Positions 54,996-64,000 of a stretch of 64,000 bases of DNA are shown here, piece by piece. Positions within the stretch are counted from its first letter, which is position 1. Each line of letters opens with the position of its first letter. The DNA is taken from positions 23,728 through 87,727 of the forward strand of contig NZ_UPHT01000092.1 of the NCBI RefSeq assembly GCF_900566085.1, given 5' to 3'. A program made the translations under genes and the position numbers. The notes under the pieces are model-generated. The model saw nothing but the letters and a program-made list of their open reading frames with translations, made no database searches and was not told where the DNA came from. The DNA comes from Mycobacterium attenuatum. Its GTDB lineage: Bacteria; Actinomycetota; Actinomycetes; Mycobacteriales; Mycobacteriaceae.

Positions 54996-56345
54996 TCAGA
55001 AGAGGACTGTCCCGGCACCTGCCGCGTCCAGCACGGGCGCGCGCCAGCTCGCCGGCGGCATCGGCAGCTGGGTGCCGGCACCGAATTCATTGCCTAAAGC
55101 CATCAAACCACCAGGTTCGACCAGGGCATCGCCGCGTGCAGCGCCGGCGAACCCGAAGGTGCCGGCGCCGCGATCGGATGCCGATATCGGCGACTGGCCC
55201 GCGCCCCCGTCAGCCGTCGCCGTGGAAACTAGCTGCGCGCGCGTATCGACACCGGCGACACCCAACGGCGACGGCGTCACGCTGTCGACCGCCATCGCTG
55301 CCACCGGCGCACCCGCTGTCGGTGCGGCAGCTGCTCCTACTACAGCGCCCAGCCCCGGGGCAGCACCGCCGATCAAAGCTCCGGCTCCAGCCAACGATCC
55401 CGACGCAATTCCAAACAAATTGCCAATAATCTGCGCGACGAAATCAACGATCGCGCCGGCAGGCATCAAGATCGGGAGCAGCAGGAGAATCCCAATCGCA
55501 ACAAACTCGACCGCGATCGCAACCTGAAGAAGTGCCATATAGTATATAAAAGTGAAGGCTGTCCCAAACTCCAGGGTTAAGAATAGGTATGCGATAACGC
55601 CCACCAGAAGCGCAATAATAAAGAGCTGAAGGAATATCAGGCCGACAATTATCGGGACAAAAGCTATATCGAGCAGCAGAGCCAAAAAGAACTCGAATAT
55701 CATTGTTGGTACTAGTAACACAAGTTCGAATAGAATCTGCACCCACGGGGTCGAGGCGAGGGCTTGGGCGGTGGTGGCGGCCGAGTCGGTGGCCGCGCTG
55801 ACACTGGGTTTGACAATCAGCGGCGCTGGCGAAATGTGTGGAACCGAGACCAACGCCGCCGCAGCGACCGCCTCATAGACGCCCATCGTGGTCGCCGCCT
55901 GAATCCACATCCGCACGTAATCGCCCTCGTTCAGCGCGATCGGGATGGAATTGATCCCAAAGAAATTCGTCGCCACCAACACCGCATGAGCGGCATGATT
56001 GGCAGCCAACTCGCCCAACGTCGGCATCGCCGCCAACGCACTGACATAAGCCGCCGCGGCACTGTCATGGGCCGCCGCCACCGCGGCACTCTCGGCACTG
56101 GCCTGCATCAACCACGCCACATACGGCACATAAGCACCCACACACAACTGAGCAGTGGGCCCCTGCCACGCCCCAGCCTGCATCCCCGCCACCACCACGC
56201 ACAACTCTTGGGCCACCGACGCATACGCCACACTCATCGACGACCACCCCGCCGCAGCCGCCACCAACGACACCGGCCCCGGACCCGCACCCAACAACGC
56301 CGAATGCACCTCCGGCGGCGACGCCAACCACACCCCAGCCGTCAC
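54996..56345 (-). CDS. PPE family protein, PPW type, with hydrophobic central region
   Basis: A 449-residue PPE protein. The PPE domain (1-180) starts with [19 protein letters not shown] and contains the WQGPTAQ (WxG-like) turn and [16 protein letters not shown]. The C-terminus has GFAGAARGD and the PPASW variant of the PPW signature. Between about residues 185 and 320 is a long hydrophobic stretch with several predicted membrane helices. Such proteins are exported by ESX-5-type systems. GTG 56345 overlaps the stop of the upstream PPE (GTGA). No PE partner gene is adjacent. Confidence 0.87.
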   Translation of the reverse strand: MTAGVWLASPPEVHSALLGAGPGPVSLVAAAAGWSSMSVAYASVAQELCVVVAGMQAGAWQGPTAQLCVGAYVPYVAWLMQASAESAAVAAAHDSAAAAYVSALAAMPTLGELAANHAAHAVLVATNFFGINSIPIALNEGDYVRMWIQAATTMGVYEAVAAAALVSVPHISPAPLIVKPSVSAATDSAATTAQALASTPWVQILFELVLLVPTMIFEFFLALLLDIAFVPIIVGLIFLQLFIIALLVGVIAYLFLTLEFGTAFTFIYYMALLQVAIAVEFVAIGILLLLPILMPAGAIVDFVAQIIGNLFGIASGSLAGAGALIGGAAPGLGAVVGAAAAPTAGAPVAAMAVDSVTPSPLGVAGVDTRAQLVSTATADGGAGQSPISASDRGAGTFGFAGAARGDALVEPGGLMALGNEFGAGTQLPMPPASWRAPVLDAAGAGTVLF

Positions 56346-56380
56346 GCCACACCCCCAAAAAACCCACCCGACACCGCCGC
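55758..56380 (-). repeat. 623-bp repeat, downstream PPE copy
   Basis: Spans 35 bp before the PPE start and the entire PPE domain. Appears identical to 57065-57687 (offset 1307); the copies differ at 55757 and 56381. Confidence 0.92.
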
Positions 56381-57652
56381 CAGCCCATCGCTGACGGCAT
56401 AACCAGGTGCACTCCAATTCGCCGGCGCCATCGGCACCCGTACGCCGAACTCATCGCCCAGCGTTAGTAACCCACCGGCATGAACCACGGTGCCCTTAGC
56501 TGCCGTACCGGCAAACCCAAAGCCCTCAGCAGTGACGACTGTCGAACCGACACGGACCAGCGAAACGGTCGGCGGCGGCAAACCCCCCGCCGCCGAGGGC
56601 ACCACACTTTCGATCGCTGCCGCAGCTACCGGCGTAGCCGACAAACCCGTCAGCGGTGCGACCGACAAACCCGCCAGTGGTGCAACCGCCGCACCAGCGA
56701 TACCCGGCAGAAGAGCACCGTAGGTGGCCGCCGCAGCAAACGGACTCAACAATGCGCCGGCTAGATTGCCAACAATCCAATCAACAATAATCTGGGTGAC
56801 GCCTAATATAGTAACCGGAACCATGAGCGGTATAAACAAAAAGACGGTAGCCAAAGTGATATCAACGATGTTCGCCGCATTTATCAACACACTGACCAGC
56901 GTTAGGACCGCGGCGGAGACCTGCCCAGCGACGAGATCGTTGATTATCATGGGTATTCCCATGAGAACCTGGGTGATGGAGTAAGCGAGAATATCCAGAA
57001 AAAGTAGGTAGCCGCCGCCGATTTTCTCTAAGAGCTGTATTATTTCGGCCCACGGAAATGGCGTGAGGGCTTGGGCGGTGGTGGCGGCCGAGTCGGTGGC
57101 CGCGCTGACACTGGGTTTGACAATCAGCGGCGCTGGCGAAATGTGTGGAACCGAGACCAACGCCGCCGCAGCGACCGCCTCATAGACGCCCATCGTGGTC
57201 GCCGCCTGAATCCACATCCGCACGTAATCGCCCTCGTTCAGCGCGATCGGGATGGAATTGATCCCAAAGAAATTCGTCGCCACCAACACCGCATGAGCGG
57301 CATGATTGGCAGCCAACTCGCCCAACGTCGGCATCGCCGCCAACGCACTGACATAAGCCGCCGCGGCACTGTCATGGGCCGCCGCCACCGCGGCACTCTC
57401 GGCACTGGCCTGCATCAACCACGCCACATACGGCACATAAGCACCCACACACAACTGAGCAGTGGGCCCCTGCCACGCCCCAGCCTGCATCCCCGCCACC
57501 ACCACGCACAACTCTTGGGCCACCGACGCATACGCCACACTCATCGACGACCACCCCGCCGCAGCCGCCACCAACGACACCGGCCCCGGACCCGCACCCA
57601 ACAACGCCGAATGCACCTCCGGCGGCGACGCCAACCACACCCCAGCCGTCAC
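56342..57652 (-). CDS. PPE family protein, PPW type, with hydrophobic central region
   Basis: A 436-residue PPE protein. Its first 195 residues look identical to those of the next gene ([19 protein letters not shown] ... [11 protein letters not shown]). The central part differs ([20 protein letters not shown], then [20 protein letters not shown]) and is again strongly hydrophobic. The C-terminus keeps GFAGTAAKG and PMAPANW, the PPW region. Its last dozen residues ([12 protein letters not shown]) are encoded by a copy of the sequence that precedes a PPE start. GTG 57652. ESX export is expected; function is unknown. Confidence 0.87.
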   Translation of the reverse strand: MTAGVWLASPPEVHSALLGAGPGPVSLVAAAAGWSSMSVAYASVAQELCVVVAGMQAGAWQGPTAQLCVGAYVPYVAWLMQASAESAAVAAAHDSAAAAYVSALAAMPTLGELAANHAAHAVLVATNFFGINSIPIALNEGDYVRMWIQAATTMGVYEAVAAAALVSVPHISPAPLIVKPSVSAATDSAATTAQALTPFPWAEIIQLLEKIGGGYLLFLDILAYSITQVLMGIPMIINDLVAGQVSAAVLTLVSVLINAANIVDITLATVFLFIPLMVPVTILGVTQIIVDWIVGNLAGALLSPFAAAATYGALLPGIAGAAVAPLAGLSVAPLTGLSATPVAAAAIESVVPSAAGGLPPPTVSLVRVGSTVVTAEGFGFAGTAAKGTVVHAGGLLTLGDEFGVRVPMAPANWSAPGYAVSDGLAAVSGGFFGGVA

Positions 57653-57687
57653 GCCACACCCCCAAAAAACCCACCCGACACCGCCGC
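57065..57687 (-). repeat. 623-bp repeat, upstream PPE copy
   Basis: Partner of 55758-56380. Codons favour G or T endings as in the pks12 repeat, unlike the surrounding genes. Confidence 0.92.
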
Positions 57688-58158
57688 ACACCCCACCACC
57701 GCCAGGCTCTCAGGAGCCACCAGCAATGTCACAACCAGGCACCTTCCGACCGATCGCCCCGCCCGGTGCTTATCCGGCCGACCGCGCCACGGATTAAAAT
57801 CTGGCCGAGCGTAACAATTGTCTTGTAGAAATAGTGTCCTCCAGCTGTAGTACAGCGCTGTCGTCCAATTGGGGGGTTGTGCCCGAGCTTCGCTCCAACC
57901 GGACAGGAGCGACCCTGGGAGGCGCGTCCGACGACGCATTGCTCCCGGCAAGACCGACGCTGAAGCGCTCAGTTCCGCCAAGCAGCACATGGCCCTGGCC
58001 CGCCCGGCTACGAGGCCAACTCGGGTTGGCGCGCGACAACACATTCCCGCAACCATCGCCCCGGCGTGGACACGCGGCGATCGGCTGTCCATTGGCCACG
58101 ATCAGCGGCGGGCCAAGCCTCGACGCCCCGTAACGGCACCAAACGCCGCTCGTCGGTG
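57653..58158. other. intergenic region upstream of the PPE pair
   Basis: A 506-bp gap. Its first 35 bp are the conserved PPE leader. On the minus strand an open frame ending just at the PPE start terminates with the same [12 protein letters not shown] peptide as the PPE above, which may be the last trace of a lost PPE gene. The rest has no recognisable gene or RNA; it should hold the promoter of the PPE pair. Confidence 0.45.
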
Positions 58159-58548
58159 TCAGCTCACTGTGAGTTCGAGCCCGATGTTGTTTTCCATGCC
58201 GCCGCGTAGCTTGCTGACGAAGTTGAAGACCTTGCCGGCAATGCCGTACCGCTTGCCGATCGCGTCGTAGACCGCGCCCGTTTGCGAGTCGTCGAGGATT
58301 GCCGCGGTGCCCTCGACGGCCTCGCTCTTGGGACGCCCACGCACGTCGCAGATGGCCAGTGTCACTCGCGGAGTGTTTCGGATTCGCTTGACCTTCCACG
58401 CCTTCTTCTCGGAGATGACCAGCAGACGGTCACCGCGGTCCTGGCCCAAGGCGGCCCAAACCGGCGTCGGCTTCGGCCGGCCGTCCTTGGTGAAGGTGGT
58501 CAGCAGAATGTATCGCGCTTTGGCGAGGTCGGCGAAGGTCGGCGTCAC
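58159..58548 (-). CDS. F420-dependent or PPOX-class oxidoreductase (Rv2061c counterpart)
   Basis: A 129-residue split-barrel protein of the pyridoxamine-phosphate-oxidase/F420 class. Typical segments are LAKARYILLTTFTKDGRPKPTPVWAAL and VKRIRNTPRVTLAICDVRGRP. M. tuberculosis Rv2061c is 134 aa. It likely binds F420 or a flavin and acts in redox or biliverdin-type reactions, with the exact substrate unassigned. It lies downstream of cobN in the same direction, after the palindromic terminator. Confidence 0.87.
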   Translation of the reverse strand: MTPTFADLAKARYILLTTFTKDGRPKPTPVWAALGQDRGDRLLVISEKKAWKVKRIRNTPRVTLAICDVRGRPKSEAVEGTAAILDDSQTGAVYDAIGKRYGIAGKVFNFVSKLRGGMENNIGLELTVS

Positions 58549-58566
58549 GGTGTCAACCTAGCGCCG

Positions 58567-58620
58567 AGCAGACGCGGAATCGCACCCGAATGGCCATTCG
58601 GGTGCGATTCCGCGTCTGCT
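58567..58620. terminator. perfect 54-nt palindrome, probable terminator
   Basis: Arms of 27 nt (58567-58593 and 58594-58620) are exact reverse complements with no spacer. It starts 19 bp before the PPOX gene and ends 25 bp after the stop of the secreted-protein gene (both leftward), so it probably ends the cobN transcript. Similar GCAGACGC-containing hairpins are, as I recall, common mycobacterial intergenic elements. Confidence 0.7.
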
Positions 58621-58645
58621 GGCCGCGCTCTTGTTGCCCCCGCTA

Positions 58646-59074
58646 TCACGGGACCACGCGATCCTGTCTAACGTCGACGATCACGTCGCCGGAGAAACCC
58701 CGGGTCGAGCCGGGCTGGACTTGGATCAACCTATCCGCGCCGCTGTAATCTCGGACGGTCAGCGCAACCGTCACCTTGACACCTGTTACAACCGCCAGCA
58801 CATTGCGCATCGGCAACCCCTGCGACGGGGCGCCCTCGCCGACCAGGCTTACCGGCGCCGAGTCCGCCACCCACGGGTACGGTTCGAAACACGTCCGGTC
58901 TATCAGTTCGGTCAATGGCTCCGGGCAGCCCGCTTCCCAGTGCGCGGCTGTCGCCGGCACCGACGGCGCGACGGGATCATCGGCCGGGACGGCCCACGCC
59001 GGGACGGGCTTGGATCCAAGGACACCGACGGCCACGGCAGCAGCCATGGCGACGCAGACAAGGCGTGTCGTCAT
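58646..59074 (-). CDS. small secreted protein, unknown
   Basis: About 142 residues with a clear signal peptide (TTRLVCVAMAAAVAVGVLGS, cleavage after AWA near residue 29). The mature part has two Cys (AGCPEP and RTCFEP) likely to form a disulfide. I do not recognise a family. ATG 59074 is used; a TTG at 59086 would overlap the cobN stop. It is immediately downstream of cobN and presumably cotranscribed. Confidence 0.7.
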   Translation of the reverse strand: MTTRLVCVAMAAAVAVGVLGSKPVPAWAVPADDPVAPSVPATAAHWEAGCPEPLTELIDRTCFEPYPWVADSAPVSLVGEGAPSQGLPMRNVLAVVTGVKVTVALTVRDYSGADRLIQVQPGSTRGFSGDVIVDVRQDRVVP

Positions 59075-59082
59075 CGGATGGC

Positions 59083-62000
59083 TCAACCCTCCAAATCGCC
59101 TTCGGTTTCCAGCAATACCTGGCGCAAGCCGTCAAGGGTATCCGGTTGCGGCTGGGCCCACATGCCACGACCAGTCGCCTCCAGCAGGCGTTCGGCCATG
59201 CCGTGCAGCGCCCAGGGATTGGATTCCGCCATGAACTTGCGGTTCTCCGGGTCGAGTACGTAGCGCTCGGTGAGTTGCTCGTACATCCAGTCGGCCATCA
59301 CCCCGGCGGTGGCGTCATAGCCGAACAAGTAGTCCACGGTGGCGGCCATCTCGAAGGCACCCTTGTAGCCGTGGCGGCGCATGGCGGCCATCCACCGGGG
59401 GTTGACCACCCGGGCCCGAAACACCCGGGCGGTCTCCTCCGACAGCGTGCGGGTGCGGATGGCGTCGGGCCGGGTGTTGTCGCCGATGTAGGCGGCGGGC
59501 GCTTGGCCCGTCAACGCCCGCACCGTGGCCACCATGCCGCCGTGGTATTGGAAATAGTCGTCGGAATCTGCGATGTCGTGTTCGCGGGTGTCGGTGTTCT
59601 TGGCGGCAACCGCGATACGGCGGTACTGGCGATTCATGTCGTCGACGGCTTCGCGGCCGTCAAGATCGCGCCCATAGGCGAAGCCGCCCCAGGCGGTGTA
59701 GACCTGGGCGAGGTCTGCGTCGTCGCGCCAGTTGCGGCTGTCGATCAGCTGCAGCAGCCCGGCGCCATACGTACCCGGTTTCGAGCCGAAAATCCTTGTG
59801 GTGGAGCGACGTTGATCGCCGTGCTGAGCGAGGTCGTCCTGGGCGTGGGCACGCACGAAGTTCTGCTCGGCAGGCTCATCGAGGCCAGCGACCAACCGGA
59901 CCGCGTCGTCGAGCATCGTCACCACATGCGGAAACGCGTCGCGGAAGAACCCGGAGATGCGTACCGTCACGTCGATACGCGGCCGGCCCAGTTCGGGCAG
60001 CGCAATGGCGGTGAGATCCACCACGCGTCGCGATGCGTCGTCCCAGACCGGCCGAACACCAAGCAGGGCGAGCACTTCGGCGATGTCGTCGCCAGCGGTG
60101 CGCATCGCCGAGGTGCCCCAAACCGACAGGCCCACCGATTGCGGCCACTGCCCGTAGTCGGCGCGGTAGCGGTCCAGCAGCGAATCAGCCAGGGCCACAC
60201 CGGCTTCCCACGCCAGCCGCGACGGCACCGCTTTGGGGTCGACCGAGTAGAAATTGCGCCCGGTGGGCAACACGTTGACCAGACCGCGCAGCGGTGACCC
60301 CGACGGCCCGGCCGGGATGAAGCGGCCGTCCAGAGCCTTTAATACCTGCTCGACTTCGAAAGCGGTGCCGGCCAGGCGCGGCACCACTTCGGTTGCGGCG
60401 AACCGTAGTACGGCTGCGACCTCCGGGTTGTCGGTGAGGCGACCCGCGGCGGCAGGATCCCATCCGCTGGCTTGCAGGTCCGCGACGAGTTGACGGGCCG
60501 CCGCCTCGGCCCGGTCGACCGCGGTGCGCTCGTCGGTCCCGTCGTCGGCCAAGCCCAAGGCTTGGCGCAGGCCGGGGATTACGTGCTCGCCGCCGAACAG
60601 CTGGCGGGCCCGCAGGATTGCCAGCACCAGGTCGACTTCTTGTTCACCCGCCGGCGGTTGCCCCAGGATGTGCAGGCCGTCGCGGATCTGGACGTCCTTG
60701 ATCTCACACAGCCAGCCGTCGACGTGCAGCAGCATGTCGTCGAACGAGTCTTCCGGTGGCTTTTCGGTCAGCCCCAGATCGTGGTCCATCTTGGCGGCCC
60801 GGATGAGCGTCCAGATCTGCTGCCGAATGGCCGGCAGCTTACCCGGATCCAGAGCGGCCACGCTAGCATGCTCGTCGAGCAGCTGCTCCAAACGTGCTAT
60901 GTCACCGTATGTTTCGGCACGGGCCATGGGTGGGATCAGGTGGTCCACGAGAACGGCGTGCGCGCGCCGTTTCGCCTGGGTACCCTCGCCCGGGTCGTTG
61001 ACCAGGAACGGGTAGATCAGCGGCAGGTTGCCCAGCGCGGCGTCGGATCCGCAGGCCGCCGACATGCCCAACGTCTTTCCCGGCAGCCACTCCAGGTTGC
61101 CGTGCTTGCCCAGGTGCACCACGGCATGCGCGTTGAAGCCTTCTGGAAACCCTGAGCCCAGCCAGTGGTAGGCGGCCAGATAATGGTGACTGGGCGGCAG
61201 GTCGGGGTCGTGATAGATCGCCACCGGGTTGTCACCGAAGCCCCGCGGCGGCTGCACCATCAGCACCAGGTTGCCCGACCGCAGTGCGGCAATGACGATT
61301 TCGCCGTCAGGATCGTGGCTGCGGTCGACGAACAAGTCCCCCGGGGGCGGCCCCCAGTGCCGGGTCACCGGGTCGGTCAGTTCGGCCGGTAGAGTGGCGA
61401 ACCAATCTCGATAATGCTTGGCGGACAACCGAATCGGGTTGCCGGCCAGTTGGCCCTCGGTAAGCCAGTCAGGGTCTTGGCCGCCACGCTCGATGAGCGC
61501 ATGGATCAGGGCGTCTCCGTCGCCCGGTCCATTGTCAGGGACACCCGGCAGTTCGCCCACCTGATAACCGCGCTCGCGCATCGCCTGCAGCAAAGTGACC
61601 GCGCTGGCCGGCGTGTCCAGGCCGACCGCGTTGCCGATGCGGGCGTGTTTGGTCGGGTACGCGGAGAACACCAGAGCCACCCGCTTGTCGGCGGGAACCA
61701 CGTACCTCAGCCGCGCATGCCGTATCGCCAGACCGGCAACTCGTGCGCAGCGCTCGGCATCTGCGACGTAAGAGATCAATCCATCGTCGTCAATCTCCTT
61801 GAACGAGAACGGGACCGTGATGATGCGGCCGTCGAACTCAGGCACGGCAACCTGGCTGGCGACGTCGAGGGGGCTCAGCCCGTCGTCGTTGTCATGCCAC
61901 TGGTCCCGCGGGCTGGTCAAGCAGAGACCTTGCAGGATCGGAATATCCAGTGCGGCAAGGTGTTCGACGCTCCAGCTGTCGTCCTCGCCGCCGGCTGAGG

Positions 62001-62682
62001 CGGCGGCGGGCTTGACTCCCCCGGCGGCCAGCACGGTGACCACCATGGCGTCGGCGTCTTTCAGCCTGTCCAGCAGCTCCGGCTCGGCGGTGCGCAGCGA
62101 CGCGCAATAGACCGGCAGCGCGCGCCCGCCGGCGTCTTCGATCGCGAGGCAGAGCGCCTCGACATAGGCGGTGTTACCGGCCAGGTGCTGGGCACGGTAG
62201 TACAGCACCGCGATCGTCGGGCCGTCGATGTTCGACGAGGCATCGGGGCGGGCCAGTTCACCCCAAGTCGGGGTGACAACGGGGGGTGTGAACCCGTAGC
62301 CCGTCATCAACACCGTGTCGGACAGGAAGGCGTGCAGCTGACGCACGTTGTCCACGCCGCCATGGGCCAGATAGATATGCGTCTGCACGGCGATGCCGGC
62401 GGCGACGGTGGAACGGTCGGTCAATTCCGCATCGGCGGCCTGCTCACCGCTGACCAGCACGGCCGGCACGCCGCTGGCGAGCACCGCGTCGATGCCGCTT
62501 TGCCAGGCGCGATAGCCGCCGAGAATCCGCAGCACCGCGACAGCGGCGCCGGACAGCAACTCGGGCAGTTCGTCCTGCGACAACCGGGACGGGTTGGCCC
62601 ACCGATAGTTTTTGCCGCTGGAACGCGCGCTGATCAGGTCGGTGTCAGACGTCGACAACAGCAAGACGGTCGGCTCGGCCAC
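59083..62682 (-). CDS. cobN: cobaltochelatase subunit CobN
   Basis: A 1199-residue protein (M. tuberculosis Rv2062c, 1194 aa) that inserts cobalt into hydrogenobyrinic acid a,c-diamide in aerobic cobalamin synthesis, related to magnesium chelatase H. Recognisable segments are HLGKHGNLEWLPGKT, PLIYPFLVNDPGEGTQAKRRAHAVLVDH, and KPGTYGAGLLQLIDSRNW. It needs the CobS and CobT subunits, which are not in the window. GTG 62682 gives the M. tuberculosis-like start (MAEPTVLLLSTSDTDL). The 624-bp upstream gap to PE_PGRS carries two hairpins. Confidence 0.96.
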   Translation of the reverse strand: MAEPTVLLLSTSDTDLISARSSGKNYRWANPSRLSQDELPELLSGAAVAVLRILGGYRAWQSGIDAVLASGVPAVLVSGEQAADAELTDRSTVAAGIAVQTHIYLAHGGVDNVRQLHAFLSDTVLMTGYGFTPPVVTPTWGELARPDASSNIDGPTIAVLYYRAQHLAGNTAYVEALCLAIEDAGGRALPVYCASLRTAEPELLDRLKDADAMVVTVLAAGGVKPAAASAGGEDDSWSVEHLAALDIPILQGLCLTSPRDQWHDNDDGLSPLDVASQVAVPEFDGRIITVPFSFKEIDDDGLISYVADAERCARVAGLAIRHARLRYVVPADKRVALVFSAYPTKHARIGNAVGLDTPASAVTLLQAMRERGYQVGELPGVPDNGPGDGDALIHALIERGGQDPDWLTEGQLAGNPIRLSAKHYRDWFATLPAELTDPVTRHWGPPPGDLFVDRSHDPDGEIVIAALRSGNLVLMVQPPRGFGDNPVAIYHDPDLPPSHHYLAAYHWLGSGFPEGFNAHAVVHLGKHGNLEWLPGKTLGMSAACGSDAALGNLPLIYPFLVNDPGEGTQAKRRAHAVLVDHLIPPMARAETYGDIARLEQLLDEHASVAALDPGKLPAIRQQIWTLIRAAKMDHDLGLTEKPPEDSFDDMLLHVDGWLCEIKDVQIRDGLHILGQPPAGEQEVDLVLAILRARQLFGGEHVIPGLRQALGLADDGTDERTAVDRAEAAARQLVADLQASGWDPAAAGRLTDNPEVAAVLRFAATEVVPRLAGTAFEVEQVLKALDGRFIPAGPSGSPLRGLVNVLPTGRNFYSVDPKAVPSRLAWEAGVALADSLLDRYRADYGQWPQSVGLSVWGTSAMRTAGDDIAEVLALLGVRPVWDDASRRVVDLTAIALPELGRPRIDVTVRISGFFRDAFPHVVTMLDDAVRLVAGLDEPAEQNFVRAHAQDDLAQHGDQRRSTTRIFGSKPGTYGAGLLQLIDSRNWRDDADLAQVYTAWGGFAYGRDLDGREAVDDMNRQYRRIAVAAKNTDTREHDIADSDDYFQYHGGMVATVRALTGQAPAAYIGDNTRPDAIRTRTLSEETARVFRARVVNPRWMAAMRRHGYKGAFEMAATVDYLFGYDATAGVMADWMYEQLTERYVLDPENRKFMAESNPWALHGMAERLLEATGRGMWAQPQPDTLDGLRQVLLETEGDLEG

Positions 62683-63306
62683 CCACCATTCGTACCGCAG
62701 TGCCGTGGAACCGTCCCGTTGCGGGTCGGGTAAGCCGGGTGGATATCTGCGACCCGCCGCACGGCGCGCACAAATGACATAGCGACGGCGTGTCCGGTAA
62801 CCATCCGTTCCCGGACTGCAGGCACCCTTCCTGTCCGTGCAATCGGGGCCTCAGCAAGCTAACGCGACAGCTGGCCGGGCGCAGCCGGGATTTCCTCGAA
62901 GGTCCGGTCAAAGTCCTTGCAAATAAGTGGATTTCGAGCTGGCAATAGCCTGCGGAGCTTCCGGCGACCCCCGTTGCTATTGGGAAATATTGCCACACGA
63001 TATATTTCGTGAATCGTGGCGCTCTGTGCCGATGCCGGGTCGACGGACCGGTGGCCGTTCACATGGACGAGAGCCAATCTGAGGCAGTTTTGGTGCTGGT
63101 GAAGATCCTGCAGCACACGGCATTATCGGTCGCCTACCGCGAGGAAGGTGCATCCCGGCTGTGGCACCGCTGTCCAGCTGCGAATGGGACGGATGGAAAA
63201 TGCCGGAACGGCCAGAACGCTGCCATAACCGGCGTACTCTCAGGACACTCGTCATTCACGTTCCGTCAATTCGTCGACGGGTCTACGACGTGGCAGGAGG
63301 ACAACG
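62683..63306. promoter_or_regulatory. cobN/PE_PGRS divergent intergenic region with two hairpins
   Basis: No gene is supported. In the cobN leader a perfect 8-bp stem (62721-62728 with 62750-62757) lies about 40 nt before the start, and a 6-bp stem (62792-62797 with 62811-62816) lies further up. The first loop contains CAGATATCCACC, loosely like a B12 box, but the canonical GCCACTG motif is missing, so a cobalamin riboswitch is not claimed. The right half should hold the PE_PGRS promoter. Confidence 0.45.
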
Positions 63307-64000
63307 ATGTCATATCTGACGGCCTTCCCCGAATTACTGGCATCGGCCGCAACGGACCTGTCCAACATCGGCTCGGCGCTGATTGAGGCGAACACCACGG
63401 CAGCGGCTCCCATCACCACCATGGTGCCCGCTGCCGCCGATGAGATATCAGCAGCCATCACGGCGTTGTTCGCCAACCACGCGCTGACATATCAGATGCT
63501 CAGCCGCCAGGCGAACACGTTTCACGTGCAGTTTGTCGAGGCGCTGAGTGCCGCCAGCGCCTCGTATGCCGCCGCCGAAGCGGCCAACGCGTCACCGTTG
63601 GAAGCCGTGGTTCAAGACCTCCTGGGGGTGATCAATGCGCCGACCAACGCATTACTGGGGCGCCCGTTGATCGGTGACGGCGCCACCGGGACCGCAACCA
63701 ACCCCAACGGCGGGGCCGGTGGCTTGCTGTTCGGCAACGGCGGCGACGGTTACTCCCAACCGGTAAGTTCTACCGCCCCCGGCGGCGCCGGCGGCGCAGC
63801 AGGACTGATCGGCAACGGCGGCCGCGGCGGCACCGGTGGGGCCGGCGCGGCCGGTGGGGCCGGCGGCCAGGGCGGGTTCTGGTTGGGCAACGGCGGCGCG
63901 GGCGGCGCCGGCGGCCCGGCCTCCCCGACCGTCGGCTTAAACGGCGTCAACGGTGGTGTCGGAGGGGCCGGTGGGGCGGCCGGGCTATGGGGCGCAGGCG
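63307..64000 (+). CDS. PE_PGRS family protein (3' end beyond the window)
   Basis: At least 231 residues. The PE domain (1-about 95) is MSYLTAFPELLASAATDLSN ... ADEISAAITALFANHALTYQ ... QFVEALSAASASYAAAEAAN. A linker (ILGRPLIGDG-like) leads to Gly-Gly-Ala/Asn-Gly-Gly repeats (GNGGDG, GAGGAGG, GNGGRGGTGG) still running at base 64000. AGGAGG at 63295-63300 is the ribosome-binding site 6 nt before ATG 63307. PE_PGRS proteins are exported by ESX-5 to the cell surface. Total length cannot be given. Confidence 0.95.
   Translation, partial: MSYLTAFPELLASAATDLSNIGSALIEANTTAAAPITTMVPAAADEISAAITALFANHALTYQMLSRQANTFHVQFVEALSAASASYAAAEAANASPLEAVVQDLLGVINAPTNALLGRPLIGDGATGTATNPNGGAGGLLFGNGGDGYSQPVSSTAPGGAGGAAGLIGNGGRGGTGGAGAAGGAGGQGGFWLGNGGAGGAGGPASPTVGLNGVNGGVGGAGGAAGLWGAG

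Noticed and set aside
62690..62830. Annotation as a cobalamin riboswitch
   Set aside because: The GCCACTG core and a proper B12 box are missing; kept only as a low-confidence finding.
1..64000. tRNA, rRNA or tmRNA genes
   Set aside because: No cloverleaf or rRNA-like sequence was recognised on reading; a tRNAscan-SE run would settle it.

Overview
The window is high-GC actinobacterial chromosome from a slow-growing Mycobacterium. Evidence is a pks12-type mycoketide synthase, RbpA, F420-dependent enzymes, PE_PGRS and PPE genes, universal stress proteins, PncA and a 13E12 repeat. From about 12.2 kb to the end the gene order follows, from memory, the M. tuberculosis Rv2033c-Rv2062c block, with insertions and losses. 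The species cannot be named from sequence alone. UdgX, an 18-kDa-antigen Hsp20, a cyanase operon and a diiron oxygenase sit in or beside the block and are not part of it in M. tuberculosis.

Layout. 0-7.6 kb is a stress and maintenance region: CsbD-like protein, HAD phosphatase, small membrane protein, UdgX uracil-DNA glycosylase, a MerR regulator divergent from an 18-kDa Hsp20, a second-type GTP cyclohydrolase I, two tandem-domain universal stress proteins with possible DosR boxes, and a cold-shock-domain protein. 7.6-12.0 kb is one tight leftward operon: OsmC, cyanase, an acyl-CoA-dehydrogenase-fold flavoprotein, ECF sigma factor, zinc-finger anti-sigma factor, flavin reductase, FNT-family channel. 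12.2-14.7 kb carries DUF3097 and an ArsR regulator overlapping a SRPBCC-DinB fusion.

14.8-21.0 kb is a complete sugar ABC importer (lipoprotein, two permeases, ATPase) with a patatin-like lipase and an alpha/beta hydrolase downstream. 21.1-24.3 kb is an inserted module of diiron oxygenase, ferredoxin reductase and divergent TetR regulator. 24.4-31.5 kb holds an NTF2-like protein, pncA, a DoxX protein with an 11-mer repeat tail, gluconokinase, an APH-family kinase fusion, lipT and lppI. 31.5-32.7 kb is a decayed 13E12 HNH element.

32.8-47.9 kb is the mycoketide locus: a Rossmann/PEP-utiliser hybrid protein and the 4161-residue bimodular Pks12. Its two ketosynthase regions share a 1163-bp stretch that appears identical. 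48.3-54.9 kb contains a zinc-ribbon protein, rbpA, ppm1 and lnt as two overlapping genes, an amidohydrolase, fxsA and a dienelactone hydrolase. 55.0-57.7 kb holds two tandem PPE genes whose first 623 bp look identical. The end has an F420-type oxidoreductase, a 54-nt perfect palindrome, a small secreted protein, cobN and the 5' end of a PE_PGRS gene that runs off the window.

How parts fit: Pks12 makes the alternating methyl-branched mycoketide, and Ppm1 (3 kb away) transfers mannose to lipid phosphates. Lnt acylates lipoproteins, of which the sugar-binding protein and LppI are local examples. The cyanase operon looks like a regulated two-component flavin oxygenase pathway that yields or meets cyanate.
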